Source of the DNA: Listeria cossartiae subsp. cossartiae
GTDB taxonomy: Bacteria > Bacillota > Bacilli > Lactobacillales > Listeriaceae
DNA: 64,000 bases
Reading direction: 5' to 3'
Assembly: GCF_014224155.1 (NCBI RefSeq)
Contig: NZ_JAASUI010000002.1
Location: 62,001-126,000, forward strand
The notes beneath the pieces were generated by a model. That model saw only the letters and a list, made by a program, of their open reading frames with translations. It was not told where the DNA came from and made no database searches. This document shows, piece by piece, positions 1 to 9,103 of the stretch (its first letter is position 1; the number at the start of each line of letters is the position of its first letter). The position numbers were made by a program, and so were the translations under genes.

Positions 1-9
1 TGTAAAAGT

Positions 10-34
10 GTGCTTCCGGTTTTTTGTTATTTTC
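10..34. repeat. Copy of terminator half-stem
   Basis: These 25 bases recur exactly at 403-427, where they form the right arm and T-tract of a terminator hairpin. Here only the right arm is inside the window. The left arm may lie just outside it, so this may be the terminator of an upstream neighbour duplicated together with a similar adhesin gene. Confidence 0.6.
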
Positions 35-61
35 AAAGCATAAAATACGATAAATCCATCC

Positions 62-90
62 TTGCACTATACTATTAAGAATTATACAAT
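62..90 (+). promoter_or_regulatory. Promoter of small membrane protein gene
   Basis: A TTGCAC -35 box (62-67) and a TACAAT -10 box (85-90) are separated by 17 bases. They lie upstream of a GGGAGG ribosome site (about 114-119) that serves the ATG at 125. Confidence 0.6.
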
Positions 91-124
91 AAAAGAAAAC
101 TAGTGAATCAAACGGGAGGACACC

Positions 125-379
125 ATGCCAACTACAAAAAAAAATAAAGACATACTTGCTCTTGTTTTCTCAATCATCTCATTTGTTGTACCATTTGGAT
201 TAATTATCTCTATCCTAACTCTGCTCTATAGTAACCGTTCCATTCGAATAGAAGTAACATCTGTTAATAAAACAACCAAAGTGATTTCTATCATCAGCAT
301 CATATGCTCTGTTTTGATAACCATTTCTGCTATCGTTGGATTTATTACCTTTTTTACTTCAAAAAATAATTTAATGTAA
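125..379 (+). CDS. Small two-helix membrane protein, unknown function
   Basis: The 84-residue protein has two strongly hydrophobic segments, at about residues 10-35 and 52-78. A short basic and polar loop containing SNRSIRIE lies between them. No catalytic motif is visible and I do not recognise the family. The gene has its own promoter (62-90) and a good GGGAGG ribosome site, and it ends in a perfect terminator hairpin shared with the convergent adhesin gene. Those signals make it more likely to be real than a chance reading frame. The N-terminus is lysine-rich, which would favour a cytoplasmic N-terminus. Confidence 0.6.
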   Translation: MPTTKKNKDILALVFSIISFVVPFGLIISILTLLYSNRSIRIEVTSVNKTTKVISIISIICSVLITISAIVGFITFFTSKNNLM

Positions 380-380
380 A

Positions 381-420
381 AAACCGGAAGCACTTTATTA
401 TAGTGCTTCCGGTTTTTTGT
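381..420. terminator. Bidirectional terminator
   Basis: A 13-bp perfect stem (381-393 with 403-415) encloses a 9-base loop. It is followed by a T-run on both strands and serves the small plus-strand gene and the minus-strand adhesin gene. Confidence 0.9.
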
Positions 421-2189
421 TATTTTCTTCTAAGGGTAATTAGTCCGCTCGCTGAAATGGCTACGAGTAGTATTCCCCATCCATTAACAAGTGGTGTATC
501 GCCGGTTTTTGGAAGTTTTATGGTTGTGCTTGGTTCGGTTGGTTTTGGACTTTCTTTGCTAGGTTCTGGTTTGTTAGGTGTGACTGGTACTTCTGGTTTT
601 GCTGGAGGCACAGTCGGTTCATTTGGTACTGGTGGTACTGGAGTTGGAGGTGTTGGTGTTTCTGGTGTGTTTTCTTTTGTTACTTTTACTGGTTGGTCTG
701 TCTCGCTAGCGATGATTTCAAAAATGACGGGCGTAGTTTCGATTTCATAGCCGATAGGGGCCTCGGTTTCTACAAATTGATAGGTTCCTGGGACTAAATC
801 CGTTACAGTTAGGACACCATTTTCATCCGTAGTTAAGCCGGTTTGTAAGGTGTTTCCTTGTTTATCTTGTAGTTCGAATGTTGCTCCGGCTAGGTTTTTT
901 TTAGTTGTGACATCTAGCTTTGTCAGTTCTACGGAGCCGGTGTTAAGGGTGTTTTCTTTTGTTACGGTAATCGCATTGTTGTTTTCGTCAATAGTGAATT
1001 CTACTGGTGTCCTATCCAGTTTGTAGCCGTCCGGAGCTTTTGTTTCGATTAATTGGTAAGTGTCAAATTTCAGATTGGCAATAGTAAGTTGTCCGCTCGC
1101 ATCCGTTGCAATGTTTTCTTGTAAAATAGTACCTTTTGAATCCACTAGTTTGAATTCTGCACCTGCGAGAGTTGCTTTTGTTTTCGCATCTTCTTTCGTG
1201 AGTGTGACGGAACCAGTTGTGCCGTCCGCGTCACCGCCACCTCCTGATGCTGGTGTCCAAGTCGATGTTTGTTTCGTGGCAAAATCGATTCCCATTAATT
1301 TGGCGGTATTATCGTACTGAGTGGACTTCCCGCCATCTGTCGCGGTTGTTGTATAAGAAATTTGCACGGAATCAGTTATAGTTCCTAAAACTACTTTGAA
1401 TCCATCGCTCGTTGCAGAAAAATTAGTGCTGGGAATCGGCGTGCCTGCTGTAAATACTCGGTCTGCTGAGTAAGTTCCGTGAAACGCTTTGATAGAATCA
1501 AAATTTAATGTTTGCTTGGCGCCGATGGTATCCATGAAAATGGCACTTGGAACGTTCGCTTTGGCGTAGTTCACTCGAACAACCCAATGAATCAAACTTG
1601 GATTACTAGCATCGATCCAACCGTATTTGAATAGCGTTTCTGTTGGGCTAACTGGTGTTTTCTCGCCAATTTCCACATCTATTCCGGTTGTTCCATATTC
1701 AAGAGGAAACTCCAAATTAATCGTTTCATTTCCAGTAATAATTTTTTGATTAAAAGTAGTCCAGAAATCCAGCTCCCCTTTAATATCAGAATGTTTTTCT
1801 ACGTAATCACTGAAAACGAGCGTTACTTGATTTGTTGCTTTTTTTACAGTGGCCGTACCAACTACTTGTCCCTTATTATCTTTCACGTCAAAAGCGAGAT
1901 CCGTTGCCAGCGCTAATTGACTTGGCAAAGTGAAATCCATTGTGTCGCCTGCTTTTACGTTTTTTGAATTAGGAATAGACCAAGTGTAATGTACATCCAT
2001 GTTGTCGTAGTAACCAAAATTCGTTTGTGGTACACCATCTTTATCTAAAAGTTCTACAGTGTTTAAAAATTGCGAGCCATAACTTGTTGCCGCTTTTACA
2101 ACAGTCGTTTGGAAAATGGTGCTAACCATAATTAAAATACTTAGTAATGCTAAACTTACTTTTTTTAGAAAGTTTCCGTTTTTATTCAT
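420..2189 (-). CDS. LPXTG cell-wall adhesin with Cna-B/SpaA repeats
   Basis: The protein is sortase-anchored and about 589 residues long. From the N-terminus it has a signal peptide (about 1-33), a beta-rich adhesion domain of the Cna/Sdr type (about 40-310), two SpaA/Cna-B repeats (about 325-415 and 417-505), a Pro/Glu-rich wall spacer, and LPKTGD with a hydrophobic tail ending in RRK. Each Cna-B repeat keeps the TK near its start and an ETxAPxGY motif, the residues that usually form an intramolecular isopeptide bond. I take the ATG at 2189 because it is preceded by AAGGATG and begins a classic signal peptide; the frame extends 23 codons further upstream without such signals. Likely role: attachment to host or matrix. 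The ligand cannot be told from sequence. Confidence 0.85.
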   Translation of the reverse strand: MNKNGNFLKKVSLALLSILIMVSTIFQTTVVKAATSYGSQFLNTVELLDKDGVPQTNFGYYDNMDVHYTWSIPNSKNVKAGDTMDFTLPSQLALATDLAFDVKDNKGQVVGTATVKKATNQVTLVFSDYVEKHSDIKGELDFWTTFNQKIITGNETINLEFPLEYGTTGIDVEIGEKTPVSPTETLFKYGWIDASNPSLIHWVVRVNYAKANVPSAIFMDTIGAKQTLNFDSIKAFHGTYSADRVFTAGTPIPSTNFSATSDGFKVVLGTITDSVQISYTTTATDGGKSTQYDNTAKLMGIDFATKQTSTWTPASGGGGDADGTTGSVTLTKEDAKTKATLAGAEFKLVDSKGTILQENIATDASGQLTIANLKFDTYQLIETKAPDGYKLDRTPVEFTIDENNNAITVTKENTLNTGSVELTKLDVTTKKNLAGATFELQDKQGNTLQTGLTTDENGVLTVTDLVPGTYQFVETEAPIGYEIETTPVIFEIIASETDQPVKVTKENTPETPTPPTPVPPVPNEPTVPPAKPEVPVTPNKPEPSKESPKPTEPSTTIKLPKTGDTPLVNGWGILLVAISASGLITLRRK

Positions 2190-2365
2190 TACAATTTCAT
2201 CCTTTACTAATGAAGTTTTGTTATTATCACACATCATATGACAGTGGAGTAACTCCAAGCTATATCGCTTTTCGGAAGTATCGCTCTTAAATCAATTTGT
2301 TTGTGAATTTTTAGTGACAATTCTAAAGGACTATGCGTTATAAAGTACTTAATTAAACAAAAAAA

Positions 2366-2397
2366 GCCGAAACTTCTTTATAGGAAGCTTCGACTTT
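2366..2397 (-). terminator. Terminator after HAD phosphatase gene
   Basis: On the minus strand a GTCGAAGCTTC/GAAGTTTCGGC stem is followed by seven T residues. It closes the transcript coming from the HAD phosphatase gene. Confidence 0.75.
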
Positions 2398-2470
2398 TTA
2401 TAACCATTTTTAGGCTCTGGCTTAATCCAAATTTTCTGCGCATGGCAAAATTCTATTTTTACTACTGTTT

Positions 2471-3283
2471 TTACCGGTTGAGTACGAGCATTTGAATCGC
2501 TTGTGCTACACCATCCTCGTTATTGGTCGTTGTCGTATAGTTGGCAATATCTTTAATATGCTCCGTCGCGTTTCCCATCGCAACGCCCATTCCAGCGTAT
2601 TCGATCATCGTAATATCATTTTCTTGGTCGCCGATACTCATGACTTCACTTTGATCCACACCCAATTTATCAGCTAAACTTGCGAGGGCCGATCCTTTAT
2701 TTACGCCTTTTTGCAAGAATTCCAGATTATATGGGACGCTACGAACTACATAAAATTTGTCTTTGATTGTCGCTGGTAATTTTTTAATAACATCTGTGAT
2801 TTTTTCTGGTGAGTCTAGCAGCATTACTTTTGAAACGTGAATGGACTCGGGCGCTTCCTCAACTGGCAAATGATATAGAGGGGTTTGTAATAATAATGAG
2901 TCCTGACAAGTGATTTCAGTGATTTTACGGCTTGGTACGTACATGTTTTTTCCATCAAAATAAGTAACATTGACATTTTCCGCATGACAAAATGCGTAAA
3001 TTTCTTCTAATTCTGTTTTATTCAAAGTAATATCTGCCAATGTTTTTTCGGAAGCTGTTTCTAAAACAACCGCGCCATTAAATGTGATTGCGTAGTCGCC
3101 AGCATCTAAAAGATCTAATTCGATTAAGCTTTTTTTAATTCCGGCAAGCGGACGACCTGTACATAATACAACTTTTACCCCTTTTTCTTTTGCTGCTTTA
3201 ATAGAATCACGCACTGCTGGAGTGATTTCGTGCGCGTCATTTAATAATGTGCCATCAATATCTATTGCAATAATTTTATACAT
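2471..3283 (-). CDS. Cof-type HAD sugar-phosphatase-like hydrolase
   Basis: This 270-residue cytosolic HAD-superfamily phosphatase belongs to the Cof/YidA subgroup. Motif I is DIDGTLL near residue 7, with the nucleophile and acid/base aspartates. Motif II is at CTGRP. Motif III and IV are K followed by GDQENDITMIEYAGMGVAMGNA, here near residues 190-240, and a C2-type cap lies between. Such enzymes dephosphorylate sugar phosphates or flavin precursors; the substrate is not predictable. The start is supported by a GAGGAAATT ribosome site. It lies 45 bp downstream of the helicase gene and is followed by a terminator at 2366-2397. Confidence 0.9.
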   Translation of the reverse strand: MYKIIAIDIDGTLLNDAHEITPAVRDSIKAAKEKGVKVVLCTGRPLAGIKKSLIELDLLDAGDYAITFNGAVVLETASEKTLADITLNKTELEEIYAFCHAENVNVTYFDGKNMYVPSRKITEITCQDSLLLQTPLYHLPVEEAPESIHVSKVMLLDSPEKITDVIKKLPATIKDKFYVVRSVPYNLEFLQKGVNKGSALASLADKLGVDQSEVMSIGDQENDITMIEYAGMGVAMGNATEHIKDIANYTTTTNNEDGVAQAIQMLVLNR

Positions 3284-3328
3284 AATTTCCTCCCAAAAAT
3301 GACTAATTACTTCTATTCTACTAGAAAA

Positions 3329-5671
3329 TCAGCTATTCCGCCAAAATCCATCCACTTCTCGAGTAATTTCGTCCGTGCTCTTCACTGTTTTTGCATGGTT
3401 CCAGTGTGCAGGGAATAATGCTCGGTAGCGGTCGGCGGAAAAACGTTCTTCTATAAGCAGCACTACACCGCGGTCAGATTCTCCGCGAATCACGCGCCCA
3501 ACTGCTTGAAGCACCTTATTCATTCCCGGAATTTGGTAAGCATAATCAAAGCCACGCCCAATCGTCTTATTATAGTAATCTTTAATTAAATCCGATTCAT
3601 GATTCAGCTGCGCAAGACCCACGCCCACAATCGCCGCACCAACTAACCGGTCCCCCCGAAGATCTACACCCTCAGAAAAAACGCCACCTAAAACACAAAA
3701 ACCAACGAGTGTTTCTTCATTTCCAGCTTGAAATTCTTCTAAAAAATGCTCTCGTTGTGCTTCATCCATTGAGTTCCCTTGTTTTTGCAAGCGGATATTT
3801 GGATATTTTTCTTTAAATAAGTCGTATACATTTTGGAGGTATAAAAAGGATGGGAAGAAAAACAAATAGTTTCCGGTTTTCCCAGAAGCTAGAGCATGTA
3901 GAGCATCCACGACAGCCTCTAGACTTGTTTCGCGCATTTGATATTTTGTGCTTATATAATCAGCCACAAGCAAGTGCATATTTTTTTGCTTAAAAGGGGA
4001 AGCAAACATCATTCGGCTCGTATCTTTTTCTCCGCCAAGAACGTTCGTATAGTAATCGATTGGTCGAAGCGTCGCTGAAAAGAGCACTGAGCTACTTCCG
4101 AGTTTGAGTTTTTCTGATAGTATGAAAGCTGGATCCAAGCATAGCTGTTTTATTTCTAAATCGCCACGACTCCTTGTCACTTGGGTAACGTAGCGCTCAT
4201 CGTAAAATTCAGCAATCGCCAAGTATCTCAGGCTTTCAAAGTAAAGCTCTAGCACATCCGCTTGTGATTCCGACTGGGTATTCTGCGGCAGCCACTCTTT
4301 CGCCACAAACGTAAATTTCAATACAGCCTCGTTCCATTCCGCCAATTTTTCTTTTTCGACGTAAATGGTTTCGCCTATTTCTGTTAATTTTTTATTGAGT
4401 GCAATCATTTCTTTATTCATCGCGTTTATAGCGTTTAGTAGTCGTTTGTTTGCTTTTTTATCCAAGCCGCGTTTCACTTGGAGCACCATTGATTTTCGCA
4501 GTGTTGCAGAGTACATCGAGCGAGCACGGTCTACTAAATTGTGCACCTCATCTACTAGAAATGTATATTTTCCCGGACCTTCCGCAAAAAAGCGTTTCAA
4601 ATAGACGACCGGATCAAATAAATAATTATAATCGCAAATAATCACATCACAAAAAAGTGCCACATCAAGCGATAATTCAAACGGACAAAGTGTGTATTTT
4701 CGGGCATATTCCTCTACAACGGACCGAGTAATTGCTTCTTCAGACTGCAACATATCAAATAAGCCCTCATTCAAACGATCATAATAACCGCGCGCAAATT
4801 GGCAATGGTCCGGCTCACATTTTCGTTCATCTAAAAAACATATCTTATCTTTCGCAGTAATTGTCACACTTCTAGCCGCCAAGCCTTTACGACGCATTTC
4901 ATCAAGCGCATCTTCGGCAACTTGCCGGGTAATCGTTTTTGCCGTGAAATAGAAAAGTTTATCGGTTTTCCCTTCGCCCATTGCCTTAAATCCCGGGAAT
5001 AAGGTCGACATCGTTTTACCAATACCTGTAGGAGCTTCACAAAACAAGCTCTCTTCTGAGGAAACGGTCCGGTACACCGCAATCGCTAGCTCTCTTTGTC
5101 CACTTCTATAGCTATCATATGGAAACGTTAATGCTTGAATCGTTTTATTTCGCTTCATTTCCCAAGCTGCAGCCGCTTTTGCCCAAACTGCATATTTGGA
5201 AAGCAAGTCATCCACAAAAGCGCCCATTTCTGCTCGGCTCATAACTCGTTTGAATCGTTTTACTTCTTTATCAAGCACTTGATAATACGTCAATTGCAGC
5301 GTAACTTCTGGCAAATCTGACTTTTCAGCGAGCATAAAGCCATAACAAATCAGCTGTGCCCAATGAAGCGGGCGGAAATCTTCGGTAATTTCTTCCATTG
5401 GCGTTTCGGTAGTTTTAATTTCGTCTATGGTTTGCGCGTTAATAATGCCATCTGCGCGTCCATCAAGCGAAAAGGCAATTTCATCCACTACCCGTTCCAG
5501 ATTTAGCCGAACTTCTGCAACGTATTCTTCTCCCGCTTCTTTTTGGAGTAATTGATGAATTTTTGTTCCTTCCAAGGCGCGGTCTGAACTTGTCATTCGG
5601 CTGTCAATGCTACCACTTCTCTGAACAAATTCGACTAAACGCCTGACTGAAATCTGCACTTTTTTCATCAA
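3329..5671 (-). CDS. RecB-like nuclease fused to XPD/DinG-family helicase
   Basis: The product is a 780-residue DNA repair enzyme. The N-terminal ~160 residues look like a PD-(D/E)XK nuclease of the RecB/Cas4 type: DGRADG near 71, IDEIKTT near 82 and a WAQLICYGF segment matching the QxxxY motif. A superfamily 2 helicase follows, with Walker A APTGIGKT near 212, a DEVH box near 374 and motif VI in AVGRVIRGESDRG near 725. Four cysteines between motifs I and II (KICFLDERKC, DHC, TLC) match the iron-sulfur cluster of XPD/DinG helicases. The start follows an AAAGGAGG site. A TATAAT promoter with a LexA-like site overlaps its upstream region. Predicted 5'-3' helicase/nuclease for structured or damaged DNA; the exact substrate is unknown. 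Confidence 0.85.
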   Translation of the reverse strand: MMKKVQISVRRLVEFVQRSGSIDSRMTSSDRALEGTKIHQLLQKEAGEEYVAEVRLNLERVVDEIAFSLDGRADGIINAQTIDEIKTTETPMEEITEDFRPLHWAQLICYGFMLAEKSDLPEVTLQLTYYQVLDKEVKRFKRVMSRAEMGAFVDDLLSKYAVWAKAAAAWEMKRNKTIQALTFPYDSYRSGQRELAIAVYRTVSSEESLFCEAPTGIGKTMSTLFPGFKAMGEGKTDKLFYFTAKTITRQVAEDALDEMRRKGLAARSVTITAKDKICFLDERKCEPDHCQFARGYYDRLNEGLFDMLQSEEAITRSVVEEYARKYTLCPFELSLDVALFCDVIICDYNYLFDPVVYLKRFFAEGPGKYTFLVDEVHNLVDRARSMYSATLRKSMVLQVKRGLDKKANKRLLNAINAMNKEMIALNKKLTEIGETIYVEKEKLAEWNEAVLKFTFVAKEWLPQNTQSESQADVLELYFESLRYLAIAEFYDERYVTQVTRSRGDLEIKQLCLDPAFILSEKLKLGSSSVLFSATLRPIDYYTNVLGGEKDTSRMMFASPFKQKNMHLLVADYISTKYQMRETSLEAVVDALHALASGKTGNYLFFFPSFLYLQNVYDLFKEKYPNIRLQKQGNSMDEAQREHFLEEFQAGNEETLVGFCVLGGVFSEGVDLRGDRLVGAAIVGVGLAQLNHESDLIKDYYNKTIGRGFDYAYQIPGMNKVLQAVGRVIRGESDRGVVLLIEERFSADRYRALFPAHWNHAKTVKSTDEITREVDGFWRNS

Positions 5672-5697
5672 TAAACCTCCTTTTTTAGTCCAGTTGA

Positions 5698-5727
5698 ATT
5701 ATAACACAGAACGTACATTCGTATCAA
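5698..5727 (-). promoter_or_regulatory. Promoter with possible LexA (SOS) box
   Basis: On the minus strand there is a TTGATA -35 box (5727-5722), an 18-base spacer and TATAAT (5703-5698). The spacer contains CGAATGTACGTTCT (5721-5708), which matches the Gram-positive LexA consensus CGAACnnnnGTTCG at 8 of 10 fixed positions. A repressor here would block the helicase promoter directly. Confidence 0.55.
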
Positions 5728-5953
5728 TTTGATATAAAATGCTATTTTTGGACTTTTATAGTGAAACTAGCTAATCCCTTACTTCCACACCAACCCAATC
5801 GTACTTTTTTTCAAAAATACACTTCAAGTGATTTAAAAAATTCACATTTTAGAAACATTTATCCGTAAAATACTACTATCCTGCATACCACGCCCTTTCC
5901 GCATTCTGATACAATTATGTTTACAAAAACTTGAACAAGATTGGAGAAACGTC

Positions 5954-6625
5954 ATGCCAAAGACTTTATATAATTATAAAGAATTCATCCGTCTGTCCCA
6001 TGAAGGGAAAATAGCTTATGAAAAAGTAGAAGTCAAAAAAAACGCCAGCTTATTAACCGAAAAAGCTGACGTGGATAATTACATCTATCTTATAGTTGAA
6101 GGGTACGTTTCATTGCTTTTGAATGATGGTAAAGAGCATTCAAAAATTTATTCTATTCAAGGCAAAGGAACATTTTTAAATTATTTTACGTTACTGGACC
6201 AAAGCGATAATCGTTTTAATTTTAAAACACTGTCTGATTGTTCCTTTTATAAGTATTCCAAAACAGATATGTCATATTTTCTTTCGATGTTTCCTGAGAA
6301 TTTCGGATTTCAATTTTTCATAATGAAAAACCAGACTACCCATCTCTATTTTAAAAGTTTAATGGCAAGTAGTCCGGCTTCCGAAAAACTTAAAATTACC
6401 TTTTCGAATATGGGTTTGCTTCATGGTTTGCCACAAGAGGATGGCACTGTCGTATTACCTCAAGCAATTAAAACTAGCCATTTACTTTCTTATAGTAACC
6501 TTTCGAAAAGCTGTTTTTATAAGGATTTACAGCACTTAAAACTAACGAAACAGATTGAAAAGAAAGAGAAGAATTGGGTTATTCGTAGCGAAGAATTGTA
6601 TACGTTGTTGCTAGAGTCTAACTGA
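5954..6625 (+). CDS. Crp/Fnr-family transcription regulator, PrfA-like
   Basis: This 223-residue protein has a cyclic-nucleotide-binding-like beta-roll (about 25-130), a long dimer helix, and a C-terminal winged helix with a helix-turn-helix around LLSYSNLSKSCFYKDLQHLK (about 178-197). It belongs to the large Listeria family of PrfA-like paralogues and is not PrfA itself. The effector and targets are unknown. The ATG is preceded by GGAG with a 7-base gap. It ends only a few bases from the convergent zinc permease gene, with no terminator hairpin visible between them. Confidence 0.8.
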   Translation: MPKTLYNYKEFIRLSHEGKIAYEKVEVKKNASLLTEKADVDNYIYLIVEGYVSLLLNDGKEHSKIYSIQGKGTFLNYFTLLDQSDNRFNFKTLSDCSFYKYSKTDMSYFLSMFPENFGFQFFIMKNQTTHLYFKSLMASSPASEKLKITFSNMGLLHGLPQEDGTVVLPQAIKTSHLLSYSNLSKSCFYKDLQHLKLTKQIEKKEKNWVIRSEELYTLLLESN

Positions 6626-6628
6626 GAT

Positions 6629-7435
6629 TCACTTGCGCACAACTTTTAAAACAAGTGTTGAAATAACGAAAAGCACAATAAACATTAACGTAATCGTTGC
6701 GCCTGGTGGGGTTCCTAGTTGGTAAGAAGATACAAGACCTGAAAACATTCCAACTAAACCAATTAGAATAGCACTAATAACACACATCAGGAACCCTTTT
6801 GAAATGCGCATGCCGATTGCTGCTGGCAGTATAATGAGCGCTGATACTAGTAACGCTCCCGCTATTGGCATAATGACTGCAATCGCAATCCCTGTAACCA
6901 CACTGAATAACAGCGAAATCAAACGTACTGGAACTCCTTCTGCAACTGCCACATCTTCGCTAAAAGTCAGCACAAACATAAACCGTTTAAACACGAGAAA
7001 CAACACTACGATAGCCACTCCTAAAATGACTAACAACTGTACTTGCGCCTTGCTTATTGTCACAATGGAACCAAATAAGTATTGCTGCACACTCGTCGTA
7101 ATCCCGCCTTGATCCAAACTCATTAAAACTAACGCCACAGCAAGCCCACCAGCCATAAGTATCGCAATCGATAACTCCGAATAAGTTACATAAACACCGC
7201 GCAAATATTCAATTCCTAGCGCCGCAATTACAACTACTATAAGCGTCGTCACACTAGGATTCACATTTAAAACCAGCCCAAAAGCAACACCAGCAAGCGA
7301 CACATGCGAAAGGGTATCTGCCATCAGCGACTGTCTTCGTATAATTAAGAAAACCCCTAAAAGTGGCGCAATAACAGCAATTATCATTGATGCTTGGAAG
7401 GCTCTTTGCATAAATCCATAGAGAAACATTTCCAT
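6629..7435 (-). CDS. Zinc ABC transporter permease (ZnuB/AdcB type)
   Basis: This 268-residue integral membrane protein has eight or so hydrophobic helices and the ABC-3 family pattern, including a RRQSLMADTLSHVSLAGVAFG segment near residues 33-53. It forms the membrane channel of the transporter encoded by the next two upstream genes, the ZinABC system of Listeria. A GGAGG site 7 bases before the ATG supports the start at 7435, so the gene overlaps the ATPase gene by 52 bp. This implies translational coupling. It is the last gene of a three-gene operon preceded by Zur-like palindromes. Confidence 0.9.
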   Translation of the reverse strand: MEMFLYGFMQRAFQASMIIAVIAPLLGVFLIIRRQSLMADTLSHVSLAGVAFGLVLNVNPSVTTLIVVVIAALGIEYLRGVYVTYSELSIAILMAGGLAVALVLMSLDQGGITTSVQQYLFGSIVTISKAQVQLLVILGVAIVVLFLVFKRFMFVLTFSEDVAVAEGVPVRLISLLFSVVTGIAIAVIMPIAGALLVSALIILPAAIGMRISKGFLMCVISAILIGLVGMFSGLVSSYQLGTPPGATITLMFIVLFVISTLVLKVVRK

Positions 7436-8088
7436 GAAACATCCTCCTTTCTAACAAGACGAATATGCTTATCGACATAGTCTTCCATTTCTTCACTATC
7501 ATGCGTTACCATCAAAATCGCTTTATTATGAACTTGCGCTTCATGCTTCAATAAATCGTAAAAGCGAATTTTACTCTGTTTATCCATCGCGGTCTGCGGC
7601 TCATCCAAAATCAATATATTCGGGTCTGTCGCGAACATTCGCGCCAAGCAAATCCGCTGTTTTTGGCCACCAGATAGCTCGCCGATACGTTTATGACGAT
7701 AATCCCACATTTCTACAGATTTCAGGGCTTTTTCGACATGCGCATGATCGTTTGCAGTCAGCCGTTTGAACCATTTCCCTTTTGGAAAGCGCCCGGACCT
7801 CACTAATTCAAGGACCGTACTAGGAAAACCTGCATTAAATGAGGCAATTTGCTGTGGTACATAACCTGTTAAAAGTCGCCCGCCATCTGCATTCTTTTTC
7901 GCAAAAGTAACCGAACCTTTCTCTGGACGCAAAATGCCCAAAATAATACGGAGCAGTGTTGATTTGGCTGCTCCGTTTTCTCCTGTTAGTATGATGAATT
8001 CTCCCGCACTCACTTGAAAAGAAATATTTTCAAGCACTGGCTCGGATTCGTATTTAAAGCCAATATTGGCTATATCAATATATTTCAT
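7384..8088 (-). CDS. Zinc ABC transporter ATP-binding protein
   Basis: A 234-residue ATPase with Walker A GENGAAKST near residue 36, Q-loop YVPQQ, signature LSGGQKQR near 140, Walker B ILILDEP and the H-loop in MVTHD. The Walker A reads GAAKST rather than the common GxGKST: one glycine is alanine, but the catalytic Lys-Ser pair remains. It powers zinc uptake together with the downstream permease. It starts 12 bp after the binding-protein gene, in the same operon. Confidence 0.9.
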   Translation of the reverse strand: MKYIDIANIGFKYESEPVLENISFQVSAGEFIILTGENGAAKSTLLRIILGILRPEKGSVTFAKKNADGGRLLTGYVPQQIASFNAGFPSTVLELVRSGRFPKGKWFKRLTANDHAHVEKALKSVEMWDYRHKRIGELSGGQKQRICLARMFATDPNILILDEPQTAMDKQSKIRFYDLLKHEAQVHNKAILMVTHDSEEMEDYVDKHIRLVRKEDVSWKCFSMDLCKEPSKHQ

Positions 8089-8100
8089 TTGATCGCTTCC

Positions 8101-9042
8101 TTATTTAATTGTTTTTTGCAAGGCTTGTAAATTTTGTTCCATGTAAGCAATATAATCCATGCCTTTTTTCTGCTCTTTATCGGTGATTCCTTCGATTGGG
8201 CTTAGTACTTCGAGGTTTGCACCAGTTTCTTTAGCGAGCGTTTCTGCTACTTTTGGTGATGCCACTTCTTCAAAATAAATGGTACTGATGTTGTTGGCTT
8301 TCACGTATTTTTGCAGTTCTGCTAAGCGTGCCGGACTTGGTTCTTGGTCAGGGGAAAGGCCAGCGATAGCCACTTGATGCAAGTCATATTCGTTTGCTAA
8401 ATATTGAAATGCTGCGTGTTGAGTTACGAAATCGCGTTGTTTGGCGCCTTCAAAAGCCGTTTTAAATTTGTTGTCGAGCGCTTTTAATTTGTCGGTATAG
8501 TTTTTTGCGTTGTTTTTGTATGTATCCGCATTTGTTTTATCTGCTTTTGCTAGGCCATTCTGAATATTAGCCACTTCTTGCTGTGCGAGGACTGGACTTA
8601 GCCATATGTGTGGATCATGTTCATGGTGGTGGCCTTCTTCTTCGTGGTCATGATCGTGCTCTTCTTCCGTACCTTCAACGAGCTCAATTCCCTTACTAGC
8701 GTCAATTACGGTCAACTTTTTCGAATCTAAGCTTTTAAGAACGCTCGGCACCCATGTTTCCATGTCTTCGCTGTTATATACGAAAACGTCGGCTTCCTCG
8801 ATTTTAGCGATATCTTTGGCACTCGGTTCGTAATCATGCGGCTCCGTCCCAGCATCAATCAACATCTCAATCGAAGCATTATCTCCAGCCACATTTTTAG
8901 TAAAATCATACATCGGGTAAAAAGTTGTCACTACCTTGAGCTTACCTTTCTCCTCACTCACTTTATCAGTACCAGCGCCACATCCAGCCAAAACTAAAAC
9001 GAACGCTAAAACAGTTACAACTAAAAACGACCATTTCTTCAT
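8101..9042 (-). CDS. zinA: Zinc-binding lipoprotein of ABC transporter
   Basis: A 313-residue lipoprotein of the cluster A-I (ZnuA/AdcA) family. The signal peptide ends in a VLAGCG lipobox, giving Cys at about residue 21. A His/Asp/Glu-rich loop near residues 127-143 (EEEHDHDHEEEGHHHEHD) precedes the conserved DPHIWLSP, a typical zinc-scavenging loop. Further metal-ligand regions are TQHAAFQYLANEY and the C-terminal IYFEEVASPK. It captures zinc outside the membrane and delivers it to the permease. A perfect Zur-like palindrome directly upstream (9058-9072) predicts repression under zinc-replete conditions. The symbol follows the Listeria ZinABC naming and depends on gene order as well as sequence. 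Confidence 0.9.
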   Translation of the reverse strand: MKKWSFLVVTVLAFVLVLAGCGAGTDKVSEEKGKLKVVTTFYPMYDFTKNVAGDNASIEMLIDAGTEPHDYEPSAKDIAKIEEADVFVYNSEDMETWVPSVLKSLDSKKLTVIDASKGIELVEGTEEEHDHDHEEEGHHHEHDPHIWLSPVLAQQEVANIQNGLAKADKTNADTYKNNAKNYTDKLKALDNKFKTAFEGAKQRDFVTQHAAFQYLANEYDLHQVAIAGLSPDQEPSPARLAELQKYVKANNISTIYFEEVASPKVAETLAKETGANLEVLSPIEGITDKEQKKGMDYIAYMEQNLQALQKTIK

Positions 9043-9057
9043 ATTATCTCTCCTTTT

Positions 9058-9072
9058 TCGTAATGATTACGA
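9058..9072. promoter_or_regulatory. Zur box, proximal
   Basis: TCGTAATGATTACGA is a perfect 15-bp palindrome just upstream of the lipoprotein ribosome site. It matches the known Gram-positive Zur operator core. Confidence 0.8.
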
Positions 9073-9103
9073 TTTAAATATTAAAGCTATTCTATGTAAA
9101 ATT

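Noticed and set aside
403..750. 115-residue plus-strand frame rich in Gly and Val
   Set aside because: It is antisense to the Pro-rich wall spacer and sorting region of the adhesin gene; low-complexity coding DNA leaves such open frames.
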